A stretch of DNA of 22,956 nucleotides from the IMG/VR virus record IMGVR_UViG_3300029309_000257, positions 5,675-28,630 of that record. One strand, given 5' to 3'. The stretch is from a virus. The notes beneath the pieces were generated by a model. That model did not search any database, had not been told where the DNA came from, and was given only the letters and a program-made list of their open reading frames with translations. Position numbers and translations under genes: made by a program. Below are positions 1-6,571 of this stretch, piece after piece. Each line of letters opens with the position of its first letter. Position 1 is the first letter of the stretch.

Positions 1-60
1 CCGAGTTTTCCGCGGGAACGGGTCTTTCCTATGCTGATGGTGTTTATAGTTTGAATGCCA
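1..60 (+). repeat. Exact 60-bp direct repeat (second copy at 613-672)
   Basis: Bases 1-60 are identical to 613-672 and lie in the same reading frame of the fibre gene. The repeat reaches the very edge of the window, so its true length on the left is unknown. It encodes one beta-shaft module. Such identity within a fibre gene suggests recent duplication or gene conversion, and can also break or collapse an assembly. Confidence 0.9.
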
Positions 61-1013
61 ACACTGACCAGGTGAGTGAGGGAAGCTCCAATCTCTATTT
101 TTCTGATGCTCGAGCTCGCGCTTCATTGAGTGCAGGAACAGGAATTTCTTATACATCAGGAACTGGTGCCATAGCAATTAATTTAGCAGGTGGAACAGGA
201 ATAAACATTTCTGGAAACACTATTGCATTTAATGGAACATCTGATGTTGTATCAGAGGGTTCATCAAATCTGTATTTTACCAATGCTCGAGCTCGTACAG
301 CTATGGGAGTAGCTACTGTAGGAGGTGGAGATTCACAAATCCTAAGTTATAACAGTTCAACTGGTGAATACACACTCCCACAAAGCACACTAAGAAGTCA
401 ATTCAGCGCAGGAACAGCACTTGGATATAGTAATGGTCAATTTTCGTTTACTGGTTCTACAAGTGATGTTTCTGAGGGTAGCAATCAATATTTTACACAG
501 TCCCGAGCTCGAGCAGCGTTAAGTGTCGCTAGTGTTTCCAGTCCTGAAATCCAACTATTGACATACAACAATGGAACAGGTGCATTTAGTGTCCCATTGA
601 GCGGTGTATTTTCCGAGTTTTCCGCGGGAACGGGTCTTTCCTATGCTGATGGTGTTTATAGTTTGAATGCCACAACATCAAATGTTTCTGAGGGGGCCAA
701 CCTTTATTATACAGATGCTCGAGTTCGCGCTGCTATTTCCGCGGGTTCCCAAGCTGATGAACTAATCAATTACAACTCTTCAAACGGGTCTTTCTCTCTT
801 CGAGAATCTCAGCTCCGTTATGAAAATCAAGTTACACTGTCCGCGGGAGTGGGAACACAAATCACCCATAACCTGGGAAAGAAATTGGTTCAATTCGTAG
901 CAATGGACAGCGCTGGAAATATGATTCAGTTGGATGTTGTTTTTAACTCTACAACACAATTAACAGTTACATCCCAGGTTGGAATAACAGTAGATTTGGC
1001 TGTCTCAATATAA
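3..1013 (+). CDS. Tail-fibre-like repetitive structural protein, 5' end missing
   Basis: The reading frame is open to the left edge (first full codon at base 3), so the gene begins outside the window; the TTG at 51 is only an internal codon. The visible 336 residues contain four copies of a degenerate module with the core SEGxxNLYFTxARxR, separated by Gly/Ser/Thr-rich beta-type sequence (GTGISY, SAGTGLSY). This SEG-NLYFT-ARAR repeat is common in long fibre or appendage proteins of marine and T4-like tailed phages, where repeats build a beta-rich trimeric shaft. The last 60 residues are non-repetitive and may be a tip or trimerisation domain. A strong terminator follows. The role in host contact is inferred; the repeat and truncation are seen directly. 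An unusual point is its position upstream of the capsid gene instead of after the tail-tip genes. Confidence 0.8.
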   Translation, partial: EFSAGTGLSYADGVYSLNANTDQVSEGSSNLYFSDARARASLSAGTGISYTSGTGAIAINLAGGTGINISGNTIAFNGTSDVVSEGSSNLYFTNARARTAMGVATVGGGDSQILSYNSSTGEYTLPQSTLRSQFSAGTALGYSNGQFSFTGSTSDVSEGSNQYFTQSRARAALSVASVSSPEIQLLTYNNGTGAFSVPLSGVFSEFSAGTGLSYADGVYSLNATTSNVSEGANLYYTDARVRAAISAGSQADELINYNSSNGSFSLRESQLRYENQVTLSAGVGTQITHNLGKKLVQFVAMDSAGNMIQLDVVFNSTTQLTVTSQVGITVDLAVSI

Positions 1014-1033
1014 TAAAAAGTTCTTCTCGTGTT

Positions 1034-1072
1034 GGGTCCATGATATCCAGTATCATGGACCCTTTTAATTTT
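1034..1072 (+). terminator. Rho-independent terminator after the fibre gene
   Basis: A perfect 12-bp stem (GGGTCCATGATA at 1034-1045 pairing with 1051-1062) closes a 5-base loop and is followed at once by TTTTAATTTT. It sits 21 bases after the fibre stop codon and separates that gene from the next transcript. Confidence 0.9.
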
Positions 1073-1080
1073 GGTGATAT

Positions 1081-1458
1081 ATGGATACGATTATAATAGC
1101 GGGTATTATTGGATTGGTTTTGGGCATAGGTGGAACCATTGGAGTTCAACAGGCCACGAAACCCAAAGAAGAACCACCCCCCATTGTTATAGCGGACCCT
1201 GTCGCCAAAGAGTTGGGAAAACTGGATTTGGTGGAACCAATATGTCATCCCGAATTCGTTTCCACAAATGGGGATGGATTATGTAAGCTGTTATGGTGTA
1301 TGACCCAAACGAACAGCGCGACGGGAGAAATATCAGGTCAAATGTGCGATAACATTTCCAATGTTGAAAATAAAAAATCAATTTTGGAATATTGTTCGCA
1401 ATACCAAGACCAAGATAGAGACAAATGCATCGATGTATTTTTCCGTCGGGGTTCATAG
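1081..1458 (+). CDS. Small cysteine-rich single-pass membrane protein
   Basis: 125 residues. Residues 2-24 form one hydrophobic segment rich in Ile, Gly and Leu, followed by a Lys/Glu/Pro-rich stretch (KPKEEPPP), which looks like an N-terminal membrane anchor. The rest is soluble with six cysteines spread between about residues 55 and 117, suggesting disulfide bonds outside the cytoplasm. The start ATG at 1081 has only a weak upstream GGTGA. It is isolated between the fibre terminator and the TTATACACA array, which begins one base after its stop. I do not recognise the family. A lysis accessory (spanin-like) or superinfection-exclusion protein is possible, but no motif decides this. Confidence 0.6.
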   Translation: MDTIIIAGIIGLVLGIGGTIGVQQATKPKEEPPPIVIADPVAKELGKLDLVEPICHPEFVSTNGDGLCKLLWCMTQTNSATGEISGQMCDNISNVENKKSILEYCSQYQDQDRDKCIDVFFRRGS

Positions 1459-1557
1459 TTATACACAAGTTATACACAGGTTATACACAGCCTATGAATA
1501 ACCTATGAAAAAAGTTATACACAGGTTATACACAGCTTATGAATAACTTGTGTATAA
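1459..1557. other. Array of six DnaA-box-like sites; candidate origin or DnaA sink
   Basis: TTATACACA, which matches the DnaA-box consensus TTATNCACA, occurs on the + strand at 1459-1467, 1470-1478, 1481-1489, 1515-1523 and 1526-1534, and inverted at 1549-1557. Adjacent boxes are 11 bases apart, about one helical turn. Two weaker inverted copies with one mismatch (TTATTCATA) lie at 1493-1501 and 1538-1546. An AT-rich stretch (1558-1585) follows, as expected for an unwinding element. Binding by host DnaA is inferred. The array could start replication, titrate host DnaA, or control the capsid promoter, whose -35 overlaps the inverted box. A phage repressor with a similar site is the main alternative. 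Confidence 0.7.
1467..1547 (+). repeat. 36-bp direct repeat within the TTATACACA array
   Basis: Bases 1467-1502 recur at 1512-1547 with one mismatch (C1492 versus T1537). Each copy carries two TTATACACA sites followed by a TATGAATAAC segment, so the array appears to have grown by duplicating a two-box unit. Confidence 0.9.
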
Positions 1558-1576
1558 GTAATTTTTGATATATAAT
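1548..1576 (+). promoter_or_regulatory. Promoter candidate for the capsid operon
   Basis: A perfect -10 (TATAAT, 1571-1576) lies 17 bases after a weak -35 (TTGTGT, 1548-1553). The -35 overlaps the inverted TTATACACA site, so a protein bound there would compete with RNA polymerase. The leader to the capsid start at 1656 is about 75 bases long; no gene is seen in it. Confidence 0.5.
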
Positions 1577-1655
1577 AAAAATTGAATCTGGATAGGGTAG
1601 CACCCGAAAAAGCGAAGAATCCGACAACGATAAAAAACCTTATTTGGAGAATAAA

Positions 1656-2579
1656 ATGGCAGTTATAGATTATGCTGTATTAGATACCGATGGTATCAGA
1701 ATGGACCTTATGATAGAAGCGGAAGTAAGAAGTCTTCTGCATGATGGGGCATCAATTCGCAATAGTGGCGCGTTGCTTTTTGCTGGGGATGTTGCAGGTA
1801 TTGGTAGTGATACCATGGCACTAAGATACAGTTCATTAGATGGATTTACGGAAATGGCAGCTGTTGGTGATGGTTCTGAGATAGCAAATAGTGACCTTAC
1901 AAATGCTACAGCCAATATAACTGTAGCAAGACAGGGTCTTCGCTATGACCTAACAGATTTGGCTTCCCTTAGTGGTTTGGGTCAAGATATTGATGTTTTC
2001 CGCTTGGCTGAATCCATGCGTGGAGCATTTGAAATGCGGTTTATGACCCTTCTTTGTGCGACATTTTCAGGTATTACCGCCCAAGCTGGAACCAGCGGAG
2101 TAGATTTGTCAGTTGATGATTTTATGGATGCTATATATCAGCTCGAAATTAGTAATAATCCCAATGATTTACATGCTATTTTGTCAAATCGTCAGGTAGC
2201 CGATTTACAGGCATCCATAAGGAACGAAACAGGGAATGCAATAGCGTTTAACCCTGCCCATTCTGAACTGTTGAAAATGGTTGGTCAAGGTTTTGTCGGT
2301 TCTTTTATGGGTGTAGATATCCATAAAAGTTCTAAATGTGCTACTAGTGGTTCTGATGTTATTGGGGCTATGTTTTCCCGTGGTGCGTTGGCTTATGCTA
2401 TTGGAACCCCTCAACCCCAAGCTATTGGTGGAGTGATTAGACCCGCAGGAACACCAGTTATGGTCGAGCTGCAACGGGACGCTAGCCTATCTTTAACTGA
2501 GATAGTGGGTACAGCTTATACTGGGTGTGCCTTGGTAGAGGATGCCCGAGCTGTCGAGATTTTAAGTGATAACACTTAA
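1656..2579 (+). CDS. Major capsid protein candidate
   Basis: 307 residues starting at ATG 1656, chosen over an in-frame TTG at 1644 because GGAGA sits 5-6 bases upstream of the ATG. The protein is acidic, has no signal peptide or membrane span, and mixes an N-terminal helical part with beta-rich stretches near LRYSSLDGFTEM and TANITVARQGLRYDL. A central helical region (MDAIYQLEISNN, LHAILSNRQVADLQ) and a C-terminal beta part (GTPVMVELQRDASLSLTEIVGTAY) follow. This order matches HK97-fold coat proteins of the P22/N4-like type. Length, a strong promoter-like leader and position at the head of the structural operon support the call. No protease or scaffold gene is visible beside it. The family assignment is inferred from pattern and context, not from a search. 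Confidence 0.7.
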   Translation: MAVIDYAVLDTDGIRMDLMIEAEVRSLLHDGASIRNSGALLFAGDVAGIGSDTMALRYSSLDGFTEMAAVGDGSEIANSDLTNATANITVARQGLRYDLTDLASLSGLGQDIDVFRLAESMRGAFEMRFMTLLCATFSGITAQAGTSGVDLSVDDFMDAIYQLEISNNPNDLHAILSNRQVADLQASIRNETGNAIAFNPAHSELLKMVGQGFVGSFMGVDIHKSSKCATSGSDVIGAMFSRGALAYAIGTPQPQAIGGVIRPAGTPVMVELQRDASLSLTEIVGTAYTGCALVEDARAVEILSDNT

Positions 2580-2603
2580 TGTATAATAATTTCTAGGGTG
2601 ATT

Positions 2604-2658
2604 GGGGGCTGTAGTGGTTCCCAGCCCTCTGTCTTTGTTCCCCATGACGATGGGGAAC
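2604..2658 (+). other. Two adjacent RNA hairpins after the capsid gene
   Basis: The first hairpin pairs 2604-2611 with 2622-2629 (8 bp with one G-T pair, 10-base loop) and is followed by a mixed U/G stretch. The second is a perfect 9-bp stem (GTTCCCCAT, 2637-2645, with 2650-2658) around GACG, with no U tract. They fill the 112-base gap between the capsid gene and the next start. They may be a leaky terminator or an RNA-processing signal that lowers downstream expression relative to capsid. Confidence 0.6.
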
Positions 2659-2691
2659 CCCTATATAACCACAAAATGGAGAACCACAAAA

Positions 2692-3327
2692 ATGACACAA
2701 CCATGGACCGGAAACAAAGCGGGAGATGTTCAAGGACTGCCAATAGCCCCAAACACCCCATATTGGTTAATGCATCATCCAGAAACATGCTGGGAATTCA
2801 TCGAATATAATAAACAATGGATGTTCCTTCCAACGTTCCGTAGATTATGGGAGCTGCCAGGATGTAACGGAGTTCGAATGCTTCCACGGGGTGGGGGATG
2901 TGATAGCCAATTAGCAAGAATAACCATGATGGACAATGGATTCCACATTTTGGATATGGAATTGGGATATCAACAGAGATATAAAACCCGTGGAGGTGGA
3001 TGGTTTTATGTTGATATTTGGTCAAGTCCAAAAATTCTAGGAAAAAAGGTAATTTGGAAATTTGACAAAGAATCTTATAACAAATGGAGATTAGAATTAT
3101 TGGACGAGGGTTTGATTTTACCGTTAGATGAAGATGTTTTATCAATGTTGATTGACACAAAAACCAAACGAGTAGAACGAAATGCAATGAGGACCCACAT
3201 CCCAGCTATCAAAAAGAACTATGATTTTGATAAAAATATACTGTCCTTAATGAAACAATACAAAAATAATGGTTCCCCAATCTCCATCAAAGAAGAACCC
3301 AAAAAGAGGGTGAAAAAAAGTGTCTAG
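2692..3327 (+). CDS. Hypothetical phage protein next to the capsid gene
   Basis: 211 residues from ATG 2692 (MTQPWTGNK). The frame is open back to 2602, but that stretch overlaps the two hairpins, and GGAG lies 10 bases before 2692, so the shorter form is preferred. The protein is soluble, rich in aromatic residues (many Trp and Tyr) and basic at the C-terminus (EEPKKRVKKSV). It contains a WMFLPTFRRLWELPG segment and ends in a charged helical region. I do not recognise a family. Position between the capsid and decoration-like genes suggests a head-related or capsid-assembly role, but nothing in the sequence proves it. Confidence 0.65.
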   Translation: MTQPWTGNKAGDVQGLPIAPNTPYWLMHHPETCWEFIEYNKQWMFLPTFRRLWELPGCNGVRMLPRGGGCDSQLARITMMDNGFHILDMELGYQQRYKTRGGGWFYVDIWSSPKILGKKVIWKFDKESYNKWRLELLDEGLILPLDEDVLSMLIDTKTKRVERNAMRTHIPAIKKNYDFDKNILSLMKQYKNNGSPISIKEEPKKRVKKSV

Positions 3328-3454
3328 AGAAGCATTTGAAAGGATGACAAAACGAATTATCCAAACGAATAACGGAAACATAACAGAACAAAAAGCCCGA
3401 AAAATAGCGGGGAAAATAGCTGAACGTCATGACCGGAAACGGGATTCAAAATAG
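3320..3454 (+). CDS. Short basic protein overlapping the previous gene
   Basis: 44 residues starting at GTG 3320 in a different frame from the preceding gene, overlapping its end by 8 bases. GGGTG lies a few bases upstream. The product is strongly basic and helical (EAFERMTKRIIQTN, then TEQKARKIAGKIAERHDRK). It fills the only gap between the 211-residue gene and the next strong ribosome site, AGGAGG, which begins at its stop codon. The function is unknown. The tight packing and continuous coding character support a real gene, but it is too short to be sure. Confidence 0.5.
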   Translation: MSREAFERMTKRIIQTNNGNITEQKARKIAGKIAERHDRKRDSK

Positions 3455-3465
3455 GAGGAATCGAA

Positions 3466-3792
3466 ATGGCATCTTATAACGCAAAAGGACAATTTACCCT
3501 ACCAAGACAATTAAGACTGAAAGACGGTGTGAACGTCGAAACATTGGCTGGGGCCAAAACATTGGATAGAGCATCTAGTATGATACAGGTTCTCAATCCC
3601 AATGGAGCAGAGCGAGTTATAAATCTTCCAGCTGTACATGATGGAATGGTTTTTTGGATTGCCAATTCTGGGGGGGGTGGTTTTGATTTGAAGGTTGTTA
3701 AACCTGACGCGGGTTTCTTTCTTGTCTCCAATGGTAAAGGGTTTATGGTAGCGTCCGATTCATCGAACTGGCATCAAGTCATAAACGCATAA
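3466..3792 (+). CDS. Capsid decoration or head-fibre-like protein
   Basis: 108 residues, preceded by a strong AGGAGG seven bases before ATG 3466. The second half shows the pattern INLPAVHDGMVFWIANSGGG followed by DLKVVKPDAG, a beta-sandwich signature (NLP...DG..F.I.N....L.V..P..G) seen in many phage decoration proteins, head fibres and fibre tips. The N-terminal part is polar and could dock on the particle. Its place just after the capsid block fits a small capsid-stabilising protein made in large amounts, as the strong ribosome site also suggests. The fold is inferred from the pattern. A small tail or neck protein is the alternative. Confidence 0.55.
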   Translation: MASYNAKGQFTLPRQLRLKDGVNVETLAGAKTLDRASSMIQVLNPNGAERVINLPAVHDGMVFWIANSGGGGFDLKVVKPDAGFFLVSNGKGFMVASDSSNWHQVINA

Positions 3793-3796
3793 TACA

Positions 3797-4570
3797 ATGT
3801 CTCTCAGCACATTCTATGCTCCAAGAATCCGCATTCCCTCAATGATTCAAAGAGGGAAAACACAAACTGTTTCTCTATCCATTTATCGAGACAATGCCAA
3901 AGTAACCCCAACAGCATGTACATATCAATTGTTGGATGAAGATGGGACAGATATCATTTCCACATCTGTGGGGACGATATCATCTGGGGATTGTCAATTT
4001 ACTATCAGCTCTTCGATAGTACCCAATTCCATGACATTGTCAGATGGTTTGTATGAAATTTGGGAAGTCACAATTGAAGGAATAGACTACACGTTCCAAC
4101 GTCCGGCATATTTGTGTCGACGTCCATTGTATCCAGTGGTATCCCAAATCGATTTGGAGTCCTGTTATAGTGACCTGTCCAATTTACTCCCTGCCAGTTA
4201 CACCAATGGATATCAAACATGGATAGATGAAGCTTGGGTCCGTATAGTTGAACGTTTGCGACAACAGGGAAACCTACCATATTTAATAACGGACCCCCAA
4301 ACATTAAGGGGTGTACATTTAGAACTGGCTTTGGCGTTGATTTGGCGAAATATGCATAGTGCAATTGGAACAGCTTCGGGATATCTCGATTTGTACCAAA
4401 CCCACATTAAATCGTATGAATACCAATGGAAACAACTATCATTTAGATATGATATGGACGAAGATGGGATGCCAGATAACCACAAAGAAAGAAAAGCGGC
4501 CCAACCCATAATATCCACATCCAACCCCCCACGGTTTGGTTTTTTTAATACATGGTATCGGAGATTTTAA
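3797..4570 (+). CDS. Head-tail connector (adaptor-like) protein candidate
   Basis: 257 residues. Residues 1-110 are beta-rich with an Ig-like flavour (TVSLSIYRDNAKVTPTACTY, then DGLYEIWEVTIEG). Residues 115-200 are helical, with aromatic and basic residues (SYTNGYQTWIDEAWVRIVER) and HLELALALIWR. The helical half resembles the bundle of gp6/gp15-type adaptors that sit under the portal. The C-terminus includes DMDEDGMPD, an acidic loop of calcium-binding look. It starts four bases after the preceding stop and abuts the next gene. The neck role is inferred from position (after capsid, before tail tube) and helix pattern. Confidence 0.5.
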   Translation: MSLSTFYAPRIRIPSMIQRGKTQTVSLSIYRDNAKVTPTACTYQLLDEDGTDIISTSVGTISSGDCQFTISSSIVPNSMTLSDGLYEIWEVTIEGIDYTFQRPAYLCRRPLYPVVSQIDLESCYSDLSNLLPASYTNGYQTWIDEAWVRIVERLRQQGNLPYLITDPQTLRGVHLELALALIWRNMHSAIGTASGYLDLYQTHIKSYEYQWKQLSFRYDMDEDGMPDNHKERKAAQPIISTSNPPRFGFFNTWYRRF

Positions 4571-5020
4571 ATGTCTGCTATCAAACTATCTGTGATTCGT
4601 TCAAGATTGAAAACAGCAATTGAGAATATAAGCGGTGGGGGATTGAAAGAATCCCCATTACCTTTCCAGGCGTTTGGGAGAACACCCAATGCCATTGGTC
4701 ACAAATCGTTTTCCATTGGCATACTGAGCTCAAATAGTACGGACGACAGGCAAAAAGCCAACATTGGCACATTGACCCAAACAGACATCCAAATCCAAAT
4801 GTCATTTAGACTAAAACCATTGGCCCAAAATGAAGATGTGGACAATGCCATGGATTTGGAGAATGCTATAATCATAGCGGTATGCAATCGAACAGATACC
4901 AATCTTTATCAGAATCTACATTTTAAATTTGTTTCGTGTTCCCGGGTTCTTGTGGACAGTGGAGAATACATTTTATCATCTATCAATTTTGAATCATTAC
5001 ACTATTTACCATTACAATAA
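4571..5020 (+). CDS. Tail terminator or neck protein candidate
   Basis: 149 residues; ATG directly follows the previous stop, with GGAG seven bases upstream. The protein opens with a helix (IKLSVIRSRLKTAIENI), continues with beta strands (HKSFSIGILSSN, DIQIQMSFRLKP), then a helix (VDNAMDLENAIIIAV) and a final beta segment ending SINFESLHYLPLQ. This alpha-beta order and size fit the gpU/HK97 gp10-class tail terminators, which cap the tail tube and join it to the head. Location immediately before the tail tube gene agrees. The family call is inferred. Confidence 0.5.
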   Translation: MSAIKLSVIRSRLKTAIENISGGGLKESPLPFQAFGRTPNAIGHKSFSIGILSSNSTDDRQKANIGTLTQTDIQIQMSFRLKPLAQNEDVDNAMDLENAIIIAVCNRTDTNLYQNLHFKFVSCSRVLVDSGEYILSSINFESLHYLPLQ

Positions 5021-5029
5021 GGAGTTATC

Positions 5030-5512
5030 ATGGCTGAAAGTACTGTAGTAGGGGTTCCACGGGATGGAACCATTGTTTTAACCAATGGGGATGCGGCATC
5101 TTATACTGTCGCTTTTGAAAATGGAGATTTTTCCTATAGTGAAGACCGTGCGGAAAGAGTGGTAATTTATGATAGGGGCTCTGTAGTGGGCCTTAGAACT
5201 GCAAATGATGCTATCCCATCATTCTCTTTCACTGTCCATTTCCGTGAATTCATGAACGCAGCGGATGCCACAATTATGGATTTTGTATACAAAACAAATA
5301 ATCAAAGTGGAGCGACTTCCACAGGTGGAACAGGTTTTGAACCTTTCTTGGTAGATGTAGAATTTAGGGCTGATATGTCTGGATTGAGTGGTTCCAATAC
5401 CAAAGTGACCATGACCAAATGTTTACTAACTGCTTCTTTTTCCGAAGGTTCCCCAGATTCTATTTCCCTGAGTGGGGAAGTATACGGAACCATAACAAGA
5501 GCAGCAGGATAG
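5030..5512 (+). CDS. Major tail tube protein
   Basis: 160 residues after a good AAGGAG site. The protein is beta-rich with many Ser, Thr and Gly. It has an N-terminal strand (VGVPRDGTIVLTNG), a central segment (PSFSFTVHFREF), a helix (NAADATIMDFVYK), a loop (GATSTGGTG) and C-terminal strands ending SISLSGEVYGTITRAAG. This matches the single beta-barrel tube proteins of siphophages, which polymerise as hexamers around the tape measure. The next gene is a tail chaperone with a -1 frameshift and then the tape measure, the canonical order after a tube gene. Context makes this the most secure of the small structural calls. Confidence 0.75.
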   Translation: MAESTVVGVPRDGTIVLTNGDAASYTVAFENGDFSYSEDRAERVVIYDRGSVVGLRTANDAIPSFSFTVHFREFMNAADATIMDFVYKTNNQSGATSTGGTGFEPFLVDVEFRADMSGLSGSNTKVTMTKCLLTASFSEGSPDSISLSGEVYGTITRAAG

Positions 5513-5515
5513 AAA

Positions 5516-5854
5516 ATGAAATGTCAATTGGGAACCACCGATTATGAATTTGATATCCCATCCTCATTTTGTGGGGTTTGGGATGTTTTCTATATGATAT
5601 CAACCAACCCCAACAGAGCTCAGCTGGGTAGACTATTTGCTGCTATTATTGGACTGACAATTCAGGGGGCGAGATGTCCAAAATATAGCTTAGCAGATGC
5701 GGACCCTATCCAATATGGGGGAAAAATGCAAGAATGGTTGCAAGCGAAGAATATATCTCCAGTGGAAGTTCTTACCGTGGGCTCTAAAGTGTTTTCGTTT
5801 CTATCGGAACATTTAGCCACAAAGGAGGAAGTAGAACAAGCAGGAAATTTTTAA
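5516..5854 (+). CDS. Tail assembly chaperone, short (G-type) form
   Basis: 112 residues, three bases after the tube gene. It is largely helical with a Cys-containing aromatic N-terminus (EFDIPSSFCGVWDVFYMI), then NRAQLGRLFAAIIGLTI and a C-terminal helical part. By position (tube, then this gene, then tape measure) it corresponds to lambda gpG, which coats the tape measure during tail assembly and is absent from virions. Its last sense codons form a slippery site, so a fraction of ribosomes should shift -1 and make the longer G-T fusion. Confidence 0.75.
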   Translation: MKCQLGTTDYEFDIPSSFCGVWDVFYMISTNPNRAQLGRLFAAIIGLTIQGARCPKYSLADADPIQYGGKMQEWLQAKNISPVEVLTVGSKVFSFLSEHLATKEEVEQAGNF

Positions 5855-6093
5855 TATCCCCAGCTGGGGGAATAGTTAGAACTGGATTCACTATTTCACG
5901 GTTTTGGGGTAGGGACCCAGATTGGTTTTTTAGACAGCCCAAACAACTCCAAGCTGAATTAATAGCGGACTACAATTTTAACCAATCCAAAAAGGAACAC
6001 ATAGACAAGCGGAAAAAAAGATATAATCTTCAAAAAATCAAGACAGCCCAATCTCGATACATGAGGAGGGGAACAGATGGCGAAAAGACTTAG
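5516..6093 (+). CDS. Tail assembly chaperone G-T fusion made by -1 frameshift
   Basis: The -1 frame is open for 80 codons from 5851 to the TAG at 6091-6093. It has no suitable start of its own, so the product would be 112 residues of the G form plus an 80-residue T extension, 192 in total. The extension begins LISPAGGIVR, includes WGRDPDWFFRQPKQLQAEL and ends in a lysine-rich helix. An aromatic W-x-x-x-P start followed by L..EL helices is typical of T-domain extensions in siphophages. It overlaps the next gene by 17 bases. Known systems need a fixed ratio of G to G-T for tail assembly. The reading frame and slip site are seen; use of the site is inferred. Confidence 0.8.
5824..5869 (+). promoter_or_regulatory. 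Programmed -1 frameshift signal
   Basis: Three elements line up. A Shine-Dalgarno-like GGAGG lies at 5824-5828. The slippery heptamer A AAT TTT is at 5845-5851, in the correct frame and directly before the TAA. A hairpin CCCC-AGCT-GGGG at 5858-5869 starts six bases after the heptamer. Both an upstream Shine-Dalgarno and a downstream stem at this kind of distance are known to stimulate -1 shifting, as in dnaX. The 16-base distance to the GGAGG is slightly longer than usual. Confidence 0.75.
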
Positions 6094-6571
6094 ATATGGA
6101 AAAGGTAAAGCATCCATAGAAATAGACGGGGCTTTAAAAGAGATGTTGGAAAAAGCATTAAGGGAAGTAGCCCCGATGACCATGGCCATTATAGAATCCG
6201 AGCTCGAAGAAAGAGTGGAACATGCAAAAAAAAATTGGATTGTTCGGGGGAATAGGCCTATCCAAAACAGGGATGGGTCATTTCGTACTGTTAGACAAAA
6301 ATCTCTTCGTAGCATTGACAAATTCACCCAAGGAATTCGTATTGTCCAAGGTGGAAGAGCTATAGAAGGTTTCTTTAGAAATCAGGCCCCCTATGCATTC
6401 GCTATTAAGGTAGCCGATTATTCAAAAAAAGAAGATGGTTCCAAACCTTCCACCCCAGTGGGGGCGAGATTAGCCGAAGAAACGATGTGGAAACCATCCC
6501 GCGCGGGAGTCCCCAAGCTGATTAAAAAGCTAACGGATGCCTATATCAAAGAACAGAAAAAGGTGAAATGA
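6077..6571 (+). CDS. Minor tail or tail-completion protein (HK97 gp10-like)
   Basis: 164 residues with AGGAGGGG upstream of ATG 6077; the start lies inside the T extension. It is basic and mixed alpha/beta. A long N-terminal helix (ALKEMLEKALREVAPMTMAII) is followed by a beta core and the segment RNQAPYAFAIKVADYSKK. A C-terminal helical tail (GVPKLIKKLTDAYIKEQK) ends the protein. The APYA..... pattern and terminal basic helix recall HK97 gp10-like tail proteins, though those usually precede the tube gene. Its four-base overlap with the tape measure gene implies coupled translation. The specific role is inferred and moderately uncertain. Confidence 0.5.
   Translation: MAKRLRYGKGKASIEIDGALKEMLEKALREVAPMTMAIIESELEERVEHAKKNWIVRGNRPIQNRDGSFRTVRQKSLRSIDKFTQGIRIVQGGRAIEGFFRNQAPYAFAIKVADYSKKEDGSKPSTPVGARLAEETMWKPSRAGVPKLIKKLTDAYIKEQKKVK

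Noticed and set aside
1459-1557. Phage attachment site or integrase arm sites
   Set aside because: No integrase or excisionase gene is visible, and the repeats match the DnaA-box consensus better than an att core.
1644-1655. TTG start four codons upstream for the capsid gene
   Set aside because: GGAGA overlaps this start and is well placed for ATG 1656, so the TTG is less likely.
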